Shown one piece after another: positions 7,890-16,497 of a DNA stretch of 64,000 bases. The stretch's first letter is position 1. Each line of letters begins with the position of its first letter. The translations under genes and the position numbers were made by a program. Origin of the DNA: [Empedobacter] haloabium (lineage in GTDB: Bacteria; Pseudomonadota; Gammaproteobacteria; Burkholderiales; Burkholderiaceae_D); contig CP136508.1 in the NCBI GenBank assembly GCA_008011715.2, positions 3,782,001-3,846,000 of the forward strand, written 5' to 3'. Under the pieces are notes generated by a model that ran no database searches, was not told where the DNA came from, and was given only the letters and a program-made list of their open reading frames with translations.

Positions 7890-9074
7890 TTACTCGGTGC
7901 GGCCGGTGGCGCTGTTGTTGCCGGGGTCCGGCGTATCGCTCCAGACCACGTAGTCGTCCACCGTGTACAGCCGGCACGGCTGGCGGCTGGCGGACTGGCA
8001 GGCGGCCAGCGCGCGCTCGTTGACCGACTCGCCCTCTTCCGCCCAGCCCCAGGCGCCGCTGGACGAGACGGCGAACGCGCGCGGCGTCTGCTTCGACAGG
8101 AAGGCACGGTACTGCTGGCGGCCCCGCTCCGGCAGGAACGGCACGGCGGCGACGTCGTCCAGCGCGGCATAGTTGGTCGGCGCCTGCGGCACCGGCTCGG
8201 CCACCGCATAGACCTGCTCGGTCGGCATGCCGATGCGCTGCAGGAAGCGCTCCACTTCCGGCAACCAGATCGGCTGGCCGTCGCGGCTGCCCAGCATCGT
8301 GTGGGCGTCGTGCTTGAACGGACCGTAGGCGACCAGGTCGACCCGGCCGCCGTTGCCGTTGAAGGCCTCGTACAGGCGCGACACCAGTTGCGGGCCGAAA
8401 TAGCTGTCGTTGGCGCCATACATCCACAAGGTTTCGATGCGATTCTTGCGGCCGTATTCGGCAAACGCGTTGACCAGCGCCTGCTGCCAGTCGCAGCTGC
8501 CGCCGTGCACCTTCAGGCCACCGGCGAAATTCATCACGCCGCGCACGCCGGGCAGCTCCTGCGTCGACAGCGCCACGCTGGCCAGGCCGCCGTACGACTG
8601 GCCGGCGATGACGATGCGTTCGCCGTCGATCCAGTTCAGGCTGCGCGCGTAGGCGATCACGTCGGCGATGTCGCCGGCTTGCTGGTAGCCGTTGGCCTTC
8701 ATATTGCAACCATAATCCGTGTAGGTGCCGGTCGAGTGCGCAAAGCCGGTGCGCATCGGCACCATCACGGCGTAGCCGCGCTTGACGAATTGCGCCGCCA
8801 TGTAGACGAAGCGGTCGCGCGACTGCGCCTTCGGATCGCCCGGCGACTTGCCGTGGTTGATGATCAGCAGCGGGAACGGCCCCGGGCCGGCCGGCTTGTA
8901 CAGCGTCGTCTCCAGCTTCACGTCCAGCGCCGGGCCGGCCGGCACCATGATGATCTGTTCGTTCAAGCGGGTGTCGAGCGGCAGCGACTGCTGCGCGATG
9001 GCGGCGGGCACGAGTGCGCAGCTGAGGGCGGCGGCGATGGCGAACTGGCGGACGGTGGACGGGACGGCAAACAT
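7890..9074 (-). CDS. Secreted alpha/beta hydrolase, dienelactone hydrolase-like
   Basis: The 394-residue protein has an N-terminal signal peptide (hydrophobic residues ~10-26, AIAQQ cleavage region). An alpha/beta-hydrolase core follows: oxyanion region LLIINHGKSPGD, nucleophile elbow GQSYGGLASV with its serine, and a late histidine in GPFKHDAHTMLG. About 100 C-terminal residues (RAFAVSSSGAWGWAEEGES onward, with two cysteines in AACQSASRQPCRLY) form an extra domain I do not recognise. It is likely a periplasmic esterase or peptidase; the substrate is unknown. It is transcribed away from the flagellar-like gene to its right. Confidence 0.75.
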   Translation of the reverse strand: MFAVPSTVRQFAIAAALSCALVPAAIAQQSLPLDTRLNEQIIMVPAGPALDVKLETTLYKPAGPGPFPLLIINHGKSPGDPKAQSRDRFVYMAAQFVKRGYAVMVPMRTGFAHSTGTYTDYGCNMKANGYQQAGDIADVIAYARSLNWIDGERIVIAGQSYGGLASVALSTQELPGVRGVMNFAGGLKVHGGSCDWQQALVNAFAEYGRKNRIETLWMYGANDSYFGPQLVSRLYEAFNGNGGRVDLVAYGPFKHDAHTMLGSRDGQPIWLPEVERFLQRIGMPTEQVYAVAEPVPQAPTNYAALDDVAAVPFLPERGRQQYRAFLSKQTPRAFAVSSSGAWGWAEEGESVNERALAACQSASRQPCRLYTVDDYVVWSDTPDPGNNSATGRTE

Positions 9075-9295
9075 GATACGCTCGGGGTTATTTACTTACG
9101 GCAATAACCCGATTCTGGTATCAATATTCCCGCAGCGCAATCCCAAAAACTCAAGCGTGCCGGTTTGCTATCGGAAGAATGCGCGAACTGTTGCGTTAGC
9201 GCATCTGTATGCGGCTGCGGCGCGACAGCGACTCACGCCGCCGTCCGCGGCCAGGGTTTCTGAGGATAAACTACAGCGTCCATTCCGAACTCATC

Positions 9296-9634
9296 ATGGC
9301 AATTTCTTCCCTGACCAGCGGCCTGGCCGGCTTGCAGGCCTATCAACAAGGGCTTGCGGTCGAGGGGCACAACACGGCGAACCTGGCAACGCAGGATTTC
9401 GTGCCGCAGTCGGCCAGCTTCAACGAAGCGCGGCCGGCCGGTACGGGCGTGACCTTGTCGACGGCGGCGCGTGAGCTGGCGGCCGCGCAGGACGCCGGCG
9501 CGGCGCCGTCCGGCACCGATCCGGCCACGTCGATCACGAACTCGCTCGTGTACAAGCTGGGCTTCAGCCTGTCCGCCAAGGTCATCCAGGCCGCGGACGA
9601 ACGCCTGGGCACGCTGATCGACATCAAGGCATGA
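9296..9634 (+). CDS. Miniature flagellar rod/hook-like protein
   Basis: This 112-residue protein has both ends of a flagellar axial protein and almost no middle. The N-terminus (SGLAGLQAYQQGL, then GHNTANLATQDF) matches the rod/hook motif, usually written as a Leu-rich helix followed by NIANxxTxGF. The C-terminus (FSLSAKVIQAADERLGTLI) matches the helix that packs against it in FlgE, FlgF, FlgG and FlgC. FlgB and FlgC are about 135-140 residues, so this is shorter. No other flagellar structural gene lies nearby. The ATG at 9296 fits the family start; an upstream extension in the same frame shows no similarity. Confidence 0.75.
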   Translation: MAISSLTSGLAGLQAYQQGLAVEGHNTANLATQDFVPQSASFNEARPAGTGVTLSTAARELAAAQDAGAAPSGTDPATSITNSLVYKLGFSLSAKVIQAADERLGTLIDIKA

Positions 9635-9719
9635 AGGCATCGGCTACCCGGCGTCCGGTACGCCTGAGAAATAGAGGGCGATATGGCATCATCGCCTGTC
9701 TTCTTTACCGATTGCCAGC

Positions 9720-10397
9720 ATGCCGATTACCCACCTGATTTCCGACTGCGACGGCGTCCTGATCGACAGCGAAGCCGTCGCCCTGCAAGCCCTTGCCGAT
9801 TTTCTCGTGCCGCTCACCGGCGAGCGCAAGCGCCTGATCGAACTGATCCGCCCACGCCTGGGCCTGAAGCTGGAAGCCCTGGTGCTGGGCATCTGCGCCG
9901 AGTTGCGCCTGCCGGAACCCACCGTGCCGGACCTGGCCGTGATGCGCGGCGTGGTCGAGGGCGAATGCGATCGCAAGGCGCAGGCGGTGCCCGGCGTGCG
10001 CGCCGCGCTGGAGGCGATTCCCCTGCCCAAGGCGGTGGCCAGCAACAGCCGCCTGATGCGGGTGCAGGGCCTGCTGGAACGTACGGGACTGATTTCGCTG
10101 TTTGCCGGCGGCCTGTACACGGCCGACATCGCCGGCCGGCCGAAACCCGACCCGGCCGTCTATCTGACGGCTGCCGCCGGGATGGGGGCGGCGGCCGGCA
10201 ACTGCGTCGTCATCGAAGACAGCGTGACGGGCGTGCACGCGGCCGTGGCGGCCGGTTGCGTCGTGCTGGGGTTTGCGGGTGGACCGCACAGCCCGGCCGG
10301 GCAGGCGGAGCGGCTGGTGCAAGCCGGGGCGAGGTTGACGTTCGGGGCAATGGCGGAATTACCGGGGTTGGTGGCAGGGTTGCGGGCCCGCGCCTGA
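9720..10397 (+). CDS. HAD-superfamily phosphatase, beta-phosphoglucomutase-like subgroup
   Basis: This is a 225-residue HAD hydrolase. The nucleophile motif DCDGVLIDSE is at residues ~9-18, the motif II serine is in VASNSR, motif III is the lysine in GRPKPDPAVYL, and motif IV is VIEDSVTGVHAA. The cap region between motifs I and II is helical, as in HAD subfamily IA. Substrates of this subgroup are small phosphorylated metabolites and cannot be read from sequence. It converges on the PhyH gene, with a GTGACAGG palindrome between them. Confidence 0.88.
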   Translation: MPITHLISDCDGVLIDSEAVALQALADFLVPLTGERKRLIELIRPRLGLKLEALVLGICAELRLPEPTVPDLAVMRGVVEGECDRKAQAVPGVRAALEAIPLPKAVASNSRLMRVQGLLERTGLISLFAGGLYTADIAGRPKPDPAVYLTAAAGMGAAAGNCVVIEDSVTGVHAAVAAGCVVLGFAGGPHSPAGQAERLVQAGARLTFGAMAELPGLVAGLRARA

Positions 10398-10405
10398 AAC
10401 CCGCA

Positions 10406-10432
10406 GTGACAGGTACCTGCGGAGCCTGTCAC
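10406..10432. repeat. GTGACAGG palindrome between convergent genes
   Basis: GTGACAGG-N11-CCTGTCAC, flanked on each side by the direct repeat CCGCAG. It lies between the converging HAD and PhyH genes and could fold as a hairpin terminator, but no T-run follows. It is distinct in sequence from the GGGGTCAGTCCC family. Confidence 0.5.
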
Positions 10433-10460
10433 CCGCAGCGCCGCATGCATCAGCCCCGAA

Positions 10461-11318
10461 TCAGCCCCCCATCCCCATCCGTTCCCCCGGCGACACCCCC
10501 TCCAGCAAGCCATCGATCGTGTGCTCCTGCACGATCGGGTCGAGCGTATCGACCACGCGGCAAGTGAGGTGCCGGCGCACCTGCTCCGGCAGGCTGTCGT
10601 AGTACGGCCGCGTCAGCTGCAGGTCGTGCTTGTCGGCGTTGCGGGCGTCCGGCGCGTCCACGCCCAGCACGAATACGGGGCGCGACTTGTTCGAGCGGTT
10701 GGCCGTGCCGCGGTGGATCGTCAGCGCCGAGCGGGCCGAGATGTCGCCCATCTGGGCCAGCTTGCGCTGCGCCAGCGCTTCGTAGCGGGGCCACAGCTCG
10801 CGCGCCGGGAACATGGGGTCGCCACCGGCCAGCGTGTCCCATTGGGTGCCGGGCGCGATCTCGAACGGGCCCATCTCCTCCGTCACGTCCACCGTCGTGA
10901 TATTGAACGCCAGCGAGTTCAGGCGGCGGCCCGTCAGGGTCGCCTCCGGCGCCGGGAAATCGCGGTGCCAGGGCTGGTGCAGCGCGCCGGGCCCGGGCAC
11001 GTCGAAGCCAGCCTCGACGATCCGATAGTCGGGCCCGAGAACGGCCTCGCAGACGGCCACCACCCAGGGGTGCGTGATGATATCGACGAAGCCGCGCAGC
11101 CGCTCCGGGTGGATCTCCACATAAAAGCGGTTCGGCCCGCGCGGCAGCGCCCCGCCCGGCTGGGCCAGTGCCTGGCGGAACAGCACGTCGATGTCCTCGC
11201 CCAGCTGCGTTACCCATTCGCGTGTAAAGGCGCCCTTGCAAGCGATGAAGCCATCGCCGTACAGGCCGCGCATGATCGCGGCCACGTCGTATTGCGCCGG
11301 CGCGCTAGAGTCGTTCAT
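10461..11318 (-). CDS. Phytanoyl-CoA dioxygenase family Fe(II)/2-oxoglutarate oxygenase
   Basis: This 285-residue protein has the PhyH double-stranded beta-helix fold. The iron triad is visible as HRD in HQPWHRDFPAPE and a downstream histidine in ALTIHRGTANRSNKSRP, which also supplies the arginine that would bind 2-oxoglutarate. The ATG at 11318 is preceded by a strong Shine-Dalgarno (CAGGAGGAGCAA), so the longer open frame upstream is not used. The substrate is unknown; family members hydroxylate lipids, amino acids and secondary metabolites. It diverges from the LOV kinase, with about 165 bases between them. Confidence 0.85.
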   Translation of the reverse strand: MNDSSAPAQYDVAAIMRGLYGDGFIACKGAFTREWVTQLGEDIDVLFRQALAQPGGALPRGPNRFYVEIHPERLRGFVDIITHPWVVAVCEAVLGPDYRIVEAGFDVPGPGALHQPWHRDFPAPEATLTGRRLNSLAFNITTVDVTEEMGPFEIAPGTQWDTLAGGDPMFPARELWPRYEALAQRKLAQMGDISARSALTIHRGTANRSNKSRPVFVLGVDAPDARNADKHDLQLTRPYYDSLPEQVRRHLTCRVVDTLDPIVQEHTIDGLLEGVSPGERMGMGG

Positions 11319-11482
11319 TTGCTCCTCCTGTCGATGCTGACCGCGGACCATTGTAGTCAATCCGCCGCGCGCGGGCGGCACGGCTGGAACGCGCGGCACT
11401 GTGTGCGGTCACGAACAGCGGCGCGCGCACGGTGCTCGTACGATGTCCTGAACAGCAAACAAGGCGATACAAGGACAGCGTT

Positions 11483-13189
11483 ATGGCCACCGGCAAAGAC
11501 ATCAACGACGAAAACAGGACCACCGAACAGCAGGGCAACGGCCAGAGCATGGGCGTGCTGGCCGAGGGCCAGCTGGAAGGCAATTCCGTCACGCCGACGG
11601 GCAACCCCGGCATCCGCCACTGGCAGGCCAGCTTCATCGGCGACACGACCCTGGACGAACGCGGCAACGTCTTCTTCGCCGCCGTCGAGATGACGCGCAT
11701 GCCGATGCTGGTGACGGACCCGAACCGGCCGGACAATCCCATCGTCTTCGCCAACAACGCCTTCTACGACCTGACCCTGTACCGCGAGCAGGACATCCTC
11801 GGCCGCAACTGCCGCCTGCTGCAGGGTCCCGACACGGACCCGCGCACGATCGACGAGGTGCGCAACGCCATTCGCGAGCACCGCGCCGTCGCCGTCGACC
11901 TGCTGAACTACAAGGCCGACGGCACGCCGTTCTGGAACGCCCTGTTCATCGGGCCCATCTTCGACAAGCAGGGCAAGCTGCTGTATTTCTTCGCTTCGCA
12001 GATGGACATCACCCAGCGCCGCGTCTACGAGCACTCCTACCTGCAGGCACAGAAGATGGAAGCCATCGGCCAGCTGACAGCGGGCCTGGCACACGACTTC
12101 AACAACCTGCTGCAGGTCATCAACGGCAACCTGGAACTGGCCCAGCGCCTGCTGGCCAATCCCCAGCAGGCGCGCGACGCCATCGGCCGCGCCCAGAAGG
12201 CGGCGATGAAGGGCGGCGCGCTGACGCAGCAGTTGCTGACCTTCGCCCGCAAGCAGCGGCTCGAGCCACGGCGCATCAACCTGAACGCGCTGGTGGTGGA
12301 CTTCAGCGAGATGCTGGTGCGCACCCTGGGCGAACACGTGCAGCTGCACCTGGACCTGCGCCCCGGCCTGCCGCCCTGCCAGCTCGACCCGACCCACCTG
12401 GAGATGGCGCTGCTGAACGTGCTGATCAACGCGCGCGACGCCATGCCGCGCGGCGGTACCGTCACGGTCGGCACCTCCCTGCTGTCCGAACCGGAGCACC
12501 GCCAGCGTCTCGGCCTGCCGCCCGGACGCTATGTCGTGCTGTGCGTGATCGACGAGGGCGAAGGCATGCCGCCGGAGGTGCTGCGGCGCGCCACCGAGCC
12601 CTTCTTCACCACCAAGGGCCCGGGCACGGGCCTCGGCCTGGCGATGGTGCACGGCTTCGTGCAGCAGTCGCACGGCCGCCTGGAACTGTCCAGCGAAACC
12701 GGCCACGGCACCACCGTGCGCCTGGTCTTCCCCGTGGCCGACCAGCGCGAGGAACGCAACGGCGCCGGCGCGACGCCGACGCCCCAGATGGAGCAGCCGG
12801 GCAAGGGAACGGTGCTGGTGGTCGAGGACAACGACGACGTGCGCGAGCTGGGCCAAACGATGCTGGAAGCGAACGGCTATCGCGTGCGCGCCGTGGCCAG
12901 CGGCGAACAGGCCCTGCGCCTGCTGGAGGAAGAGAACGGCATCAGCCTGTTGTTTACGGACGTGATCATGCCGGGCGGGATGAATGGCCTGGAGCTGGCC
13001 GAGCAGGTGCGCAAGCGCTGGCCGAAGCTGCCGATCCTGCTGACGACGGGATATATGGAACAGCTGCCGGGCAAGGGCGGCGACGCCCTGCCCGTGCTGG
13101 CCAAGCCGTACAACATGACCGACCTGCTGGACAAGATTGCCGCGACGCTGAACGGCCAGGCCGCGCGGCCGCACCCGGCCACGGTGTAG
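11483..13189 (+). CDS. LOV-domain hybrid histidine kinase (blue-light sensor type) with receiver
   Basis: This 568-residue protein starts with a PAS domain that carries LOV signatures: GRNCRLLQG (photoactive cysteine about residue 110), the preceding FANNAFYDLT, and LLNYKADGTPFWN. In LOV proteins this cysteine forms a blue-light-induced adduct with flavin. A HisKA-type segment follows (GQLTAGLAHDFNNLL, His about 204), then an ATPase domain (NVLINARDAMP, GTGLGLAMVHGF). The C-terminal receiver starts at VLVVEDNDDV, with its phosphoacceptor in LLFTDVIMPGG. The start at 11483 is chosen because the upstream codons show no similarity. A degenerate receiver gene follows on the other strand, four bases away. 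Confidence 0.88.
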   Translation: MATGKDINDENRTTEQQGNGQSMGVLAEGQLEGNSVTPTGNPGIRHWQASFIGDTTLDERGNVFFAAVEMTRMPMLVTDPNRPDNPIVFANNAFYDLTLYREQDILGRNCRLLQGPDTDPRTIDEVRNAIREHRAVAVDLLNYKADGTPFWNALFIGPIFDKQGKLLYFFASQMDITQRRVYEHSYLQAQKMEAIGQLTAGLAHDFNNLLQVINGNLELAQRLLANPQQARDAIGRAQKAAMKGGALTQQLLTFARKQRLEPRRINLNALVVDFSEMLVRTLGEHVQLHLDLRPGLPPCQLDPTHLEMALLNVLINARDAMPRGGTVTVGTSLLSEPEHRQRLGLPPGRYVVLCVIDEGEGMPPEVLRRATEPFFTTKGPGTGLGLAMVHGFVQQSHGRLELSSETGHGTTVRLVFPVADQREERNGAGATPTPQMEQPGKGTVLVVEDNDDVRELGQTMLEANGYRVRAVASGEQALRLLEEENGISLLFTDVIMPGGMNGLELAEQVRKRWPKLPILLTTGYMEQLPGKGGDALPVLAKPYNMTDLLDKIAATLNGQAARPHPATV

Positions 13190-13192
13190 CCG

Positions 13193-13612
13193 CTACCAGC
13201 CGATGGTCGGCTTGACGGCGAGGCCGTCGCCATCGAGCTTCCAGAGAGGCTTGCCGGTAAATGGCGGGCGCGGCGCGCGCAGGATGTAGTCGAAGCAGCG
13301 GTGGCGGTCCAGCAACCCCACGTCGCGCCCCAGCATCGCCAGGATGCGCATGCGCGCGCAGCCTGGAATCGTCCGCAACGCACGGGCCAGCTGGAACCCG
13401 TCCAGGTACTGCAGGTCCATGCCCAGCACGGCCACGGACGGGAAGAATGTCCGCGCCTTGTCCAGCGCGGACACGCCGTCGAACGCGAGCCGCACGGTGA
13501 AGCCGGACGTGACGAACACGCGCGCCAGCGCCTCCGCCGCCGCGCGGTCGCCGCAGGCAACCAGGATGCGGTCGCCTGGCCTGAAGGGGGTAATCAGCGT
13601 GGCAGTCATCAT
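13193..13612 (-). CDS. Degenerate receiver-domain protein
   Basis: This 139-residue protein has the overall pattern of a response-regulator receiver (ILVACGDRAAAEALARVF, then VAVLGMDLQYLDGFQLARAL). The usual acidic pair after the first strand is replaced by CGD, and the position aligned with the phosphorylated aspartate is a glycine, with an aspartate two residues later. It may therefore work without phosphorylation. No output domain is present. It converges on the LOV hybrid kinase, with stop codons three bases apart, which suggests but does not prove a link. The first two codons are both ATG; either could start it. Confidence 0.65.
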   Translation of the reverse strand: MMTATLITPFRPGDRILVACGDRAAAEALARVFVTSGFTVRLAFDGVSALDKARTFFPSVAVLGMDLQYLDGFQLARALRTIPGCARMRILAMLGRDVGLLDRHRCFDYILRAPRPPFTGKPLWKLDGDGLAVKPTIGW

Positions 13613-13743
13613 CGTCTCCAGCCTGTCGGACAGCCGGGTCGCCGCGTTGCTGTGGCGAAAATTTCGTCCCTCGCGCGTGCCGCCGACAGATTCATATGCG
13701 CTCCATTCTGCGCTATCCTGTAATTTCCACCAAGGGGGCCAAG

Positions 13744-14379
13744 ATGCGCGACACTGTCAGCTTACCATTGCGCGACCGGGATCAGGCGGCTCATTTGCTG
13801 GCCGACAGGCTGGACGCGTGGCGCGGCCGCAACCCGCTGGTGCTGGCGATTCCGCGCGGCGCCGTACCGATGGGCCGCATCATCGCGGACCGCCTCGATG
13901 CTCAGCTCGACGTGGTGCTTGTTCGCAAGATCCCGTCCGCCATCGACCCGGAACTGGCCGTCGGCGCGGTGGACGAACACGGCAACCGCGAGCTCGCCCC
14001 ATGGTTCCCCCGGGCCCGCACCAGCATGGACTGGGTCGAACAGCAGACGGCCGGGCAGCTCGCGTTGATGCGCCAGCGCCGCGCCGCCTACGGCCCGGCC
14101 GCGCCGGTCGCGGGCCGTTGCGTCATCGTCGTCGATGATGGCCTGGCGACCGGGTCCACGATGGCCTCGGCCCTGCGCGCGTTGCGCGCGCAGCGGCCGG
14201 AGCGGCTGGTCGCCGCGGTGCCGGTCGCCTCGCGCGAGGCGCTGGAGCTGATCGCGCCGCTGTGCGACGAAACCGTGTGCCTGGCGGTCCCGCCCGACTT
14301 CACGGCGGTAAGCCGCTGCTACGAGGCGTTCCCGCAAGTGGAGGACGCCGCCGCGATCGCGCTGCTGCGCCGGCCCTAG
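13744..14379 (+). CDS. Phosphoribosyltransferase-family protein
   Basis: This 211-residue type I phosphoribosyltransferase fold has the PRPP loop VIVVDDGLATGSTM (residues ~122-135) and the early IPRGAVPMG stretch. Stand-alone members of this form (ComF/erythromycin-esterase-associated type) usually lack a known substrate. The ATG at 13744 follows a purine-rich AAGGGGG; another in-frame ATG 16 codons earlier is possible but has a poorer context. Its stop overlaps the stop of the convergent ZIP transporter by four bases. Confidence 0.8.
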   Translation: MRDTVSLPLRDRDQAAHLLADRLDAWRGRNPLVLAIPRGAVPMGRIIADRLDAQLDVVLVRKIPSAIDPELAVGAVDEHGNRELAPWFPRARTSMDWVEQQTAGQLALMRQRRAAYGPAAPVAGRCVIVVDDGLATGSTMASALRALRAQRPERLVAAVPVASREALELIAPLCDETVCLAVPPDFTAVSRCYEAFPQVEDAAAIALLRRP

Positions 14380-15263
14380 GCCAGCGCCGTGTCCAGCACC
14401 ATCATCAGGATGAAGCCGAACACGACGGCGCACGAAGCACTGGTCGCATTGCCGTTGCGGTGCGATTCGGGCACCACGTCGTGCGCGATGACGAACAGCA
14501 TGGCGCCGGCCGCCAGCGCCAGCCCCCATGGCAGCAGGCCGCGCGCGTATTCGATCAGCACGGCGCCGCTGACGGCGGCGACCGGCTCGATCAAGCCCGA
14601 GGCCACGCCCAGCGCGCATGAGAACAGCCGGCCATAGCCGACCGTGCGCAACGCCAGCGCCACTACCAGCCCTTCCGGCACGTCCTGGATCGAGATACCG
14701 GTGGCCAGGCTGTGCGCCTTGGCCGCGTCCACGCCGGCATACGCCACGCCGATGGCCAGGCCCTCCGGCAGGTTGTGGATCGCCACGGCGGCCACGAACA
14801 GCCAGGCGCGCTTGAGCGAATCGCTGCGCGCCGCGTCCACCCCTTCCAGCAGCGTTTCCTGGCGCGCCACCCGGTCCAGCAGCAGCACCAGGCCCATGCC
14901 GAGCAGGATGCCGCCCGCCACCGTCAGGCTGGCCTCGAACGGCCCCGCCCCGGCGCCCTTGCTGGCGGCGATCGCCGGCATGACGAGCGAAAAGGCCGTG
15001 GCCGCCAGCATCACGCCGGCGCCAAAGCCCAGGAAACCGTCATAGGTGCGCTGCGAGAATTTCTGCGACAACAACACGGGCAAGGTGCCCAAGGCGGTGG
15101 CCAGTGCCGCCATGGCGCCTCCCATCAGGGCGCCATGGACGCGGCCGTCGAAAGCCTGCACTTCGCCCACGATATCGTCCAGCAACGCCAGCGCGCCGGC
15201 CAGGCAGATCGCCGCGCCCAGGGCCAGGCGCAGGTTGTGCGGGAACGCGCGGGCACTCTGCAT
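14376..15263 (-). CDS. ZIP-family divalent metal transporter
   Basis: This 295-residue membrane protein has about eight hydrophobic segments. The two ZIP metal-binding helices are clear: AIHNLPEGLAIG and SIQDVPEGLVVA, each with the conserved PEG. A short loop containing RQETLLEGVDAARSD may be the variable cytoplasmic loop. The ATG at 15263 lies two bases after the stop of the manganese catalase gene and has AAAGG upstream within that gene, so the two are probably one operon. Given the partner, manganese or iron import is likely, though ZIP proteins also carry zinc. Confidence 0.88.
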   Translation of the reverse strand: MQSARAFPHNLRLALGAAICLAGALALLDDIVGEVQAFDGRVHGALMGGAMAALATALGTLPVLLSQKFSQRTYDGFLGFGAGVMLAATAFSLVMPAIAASKGAGAGPFEASLTVAGGILLGMGLVLLLDRVARQETLLEGVDAARSDSLKRAWLFVAAVAIHNLPEGLAIGVAYAGVDAAKAHSLATGISIQDVPEGLVVALALRTVGYGRLFSCALGVASGLIEPVAAVSGAVLIEYARGLLPWGLALAAGAMLFVIAHDVVPESHRNGNATSASCAVVFGFILMMVLDTALA

Positions 15264-15265
15264 GG

Positions 15266-16219
15266 TCAACCTTTCGTATAGTCGCCGTCACCGCCCGGAG
15301 CGGTCTTCGGGCCGCCGCTGGCCGAGGCCGAATCGATCTGGCCCGGGTCGCTCATCATGCCGAGTTCCGCGCCCGTCAGCGGGTCGACGGTCGGATTCGA
15401 CTGGGTACGCAGCCCCATCTGGTTGAGCACCTCGGCGTCCTTGGCCGGCAGCTCGACCGACGATTCGCCGCCGCCGCCATCCACGTCCATCTGCTGGTCG
15501 CGGTCGGACACCACGTTCCACTTGCTGCCGCTGTTCCACGAGCCGTTGATTTCCGGACCACCCTGGGACATGTTGAAGTATACGCTGGCGAACTCCGGCC
15601 GGCCAGCCAGCTTGCCCGGCGGGAAGTTCGGCTGGATCGAATACAGCGCCTTCTCGAACGATTTCTGGTGGGCGATCTCGCGCGTCATCAGGAAGCCCAG
15701 CGCTTCCTTGACGCCCGGGTCGTCGGTCAGGTTGATCAGCCGTTCGTAGACGATCTTGGCACGGGCCTCGGCCGCGATGTTCGAGCGCAGGTCGGCGGTC
15801 GGCTCGGAGATGCTGTCGATATAGGCGGCCGTCCACGGCACGCCGGCCGAGTTGGTCAGCGGCGCGCCGGCGCCGTACAGCACCTGGGTGATGTGGCTGT
15901 CGTTGCCCGCGCCCGTGATCTTGCGATACAGCTCGCCCTCCTCGTCCACGCCTTCGGCCAGCGCGCCCTTGGCGCCCTTGTTCAGCATCACGACGATGTT
16001 GCCGATCACTTCCAGGTGGGACAGCTCTTCGGTAGCGATATCAAAGAGCATGTCCTTGCGGCCCGGATCGTCCTCGGCGACGGCCTGGGTGAAGTAGCGC
16101 ATGGCCGCGGCCAGCTCGCCCTGGGGGCCGCCGAACTGCTCCAGCATCAGGTTGGCGAGACCGGGGTTGGGGCCGCTGACCCGCACCGTGTATTGCAGTC
16201 GCTTGTTGTGTGCAAACAT
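15266..16219 (-). CDS. Manganese catalase (non-haem, dimanganese)
   Basis: This 317-residue protein disproportionates hydrogen peroxide with a dinuclear manganese centre. The ligand pattern is visible: an early glutamate in LANLMLEQFGG, then ATEELSHLEVIG, AEARAKIVYERL and MTREIAHQKSFEKAL. A glycine-rich, acidic C-terminal tail follows, typical of KatN-like proteins. The ATG at 16219 has a strong Shine-Dalgarno (CAGGAGGAATCACGA); 55 further in-frame codons upstream are not similar to the family. It is followed after two bases by a ZIP metal transporter that could supply manganese. Confidence 0.92.
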   Translation of the reverse strand: MFAHNKRLQYTVRVSGPNPGLANLMLEQFGGPQGELAAAMRYFTQAVAEDDPGRKDMLFDIATEELSHLEVIGNIVVMLNKGAKGALAEGVDEEGELYRKITGAGNDSHITQVLYGAGAPLTNSAGVPWTAAYIDSISEPTADLRSNIAAEARAKIVYERLINLTDDPGVKEALGFLMTREIAHQKSFEKALYSIQPNFPPGKLAGRPEFASVYFNMSQGGPEINGSWNSGSKWNVVSDRDQQMDVDGGGGESSVELPAKDAEVLNQMGLRTQSNPTVDPLTGAELGMMSDPGQIDSASASGGPKTAPGGDGDYTKG

Positions 16220-16497
16220 TCGTGATTCCTCCTGTCGATTGGCGTTGAAGAGGCGCAGTGCCGCACCGGCGGCGGGCCGGTGCGCGCTGGGCACGTGCAA
16301 CGAATGATGGCCCGGACAGTCAAGCGCAGCTATAGGAATGCTCCGTAGGAGCCTGTAGGACATCTTCAGGCAGGATTGAAACAATTATCGGCGTCAACTC
16401 AAGACGCCGGGTGCTGGAGCCAATCTGCCATGGAGCGCGCCGCGGCGGCGCGCCATTGCGAGAGAAGGAAGACGGCAGGCCTTGACGGCCCGCCGGT

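Noticed and set aside
16435..16453. GCGCGCC-GCGGC-GGCGCGC hairpin between catalase and the kinase
   Set aside because: Symmetric but GC-only, with no T-run; may be chance in a GC-rich genome. Not listed as a terminator.
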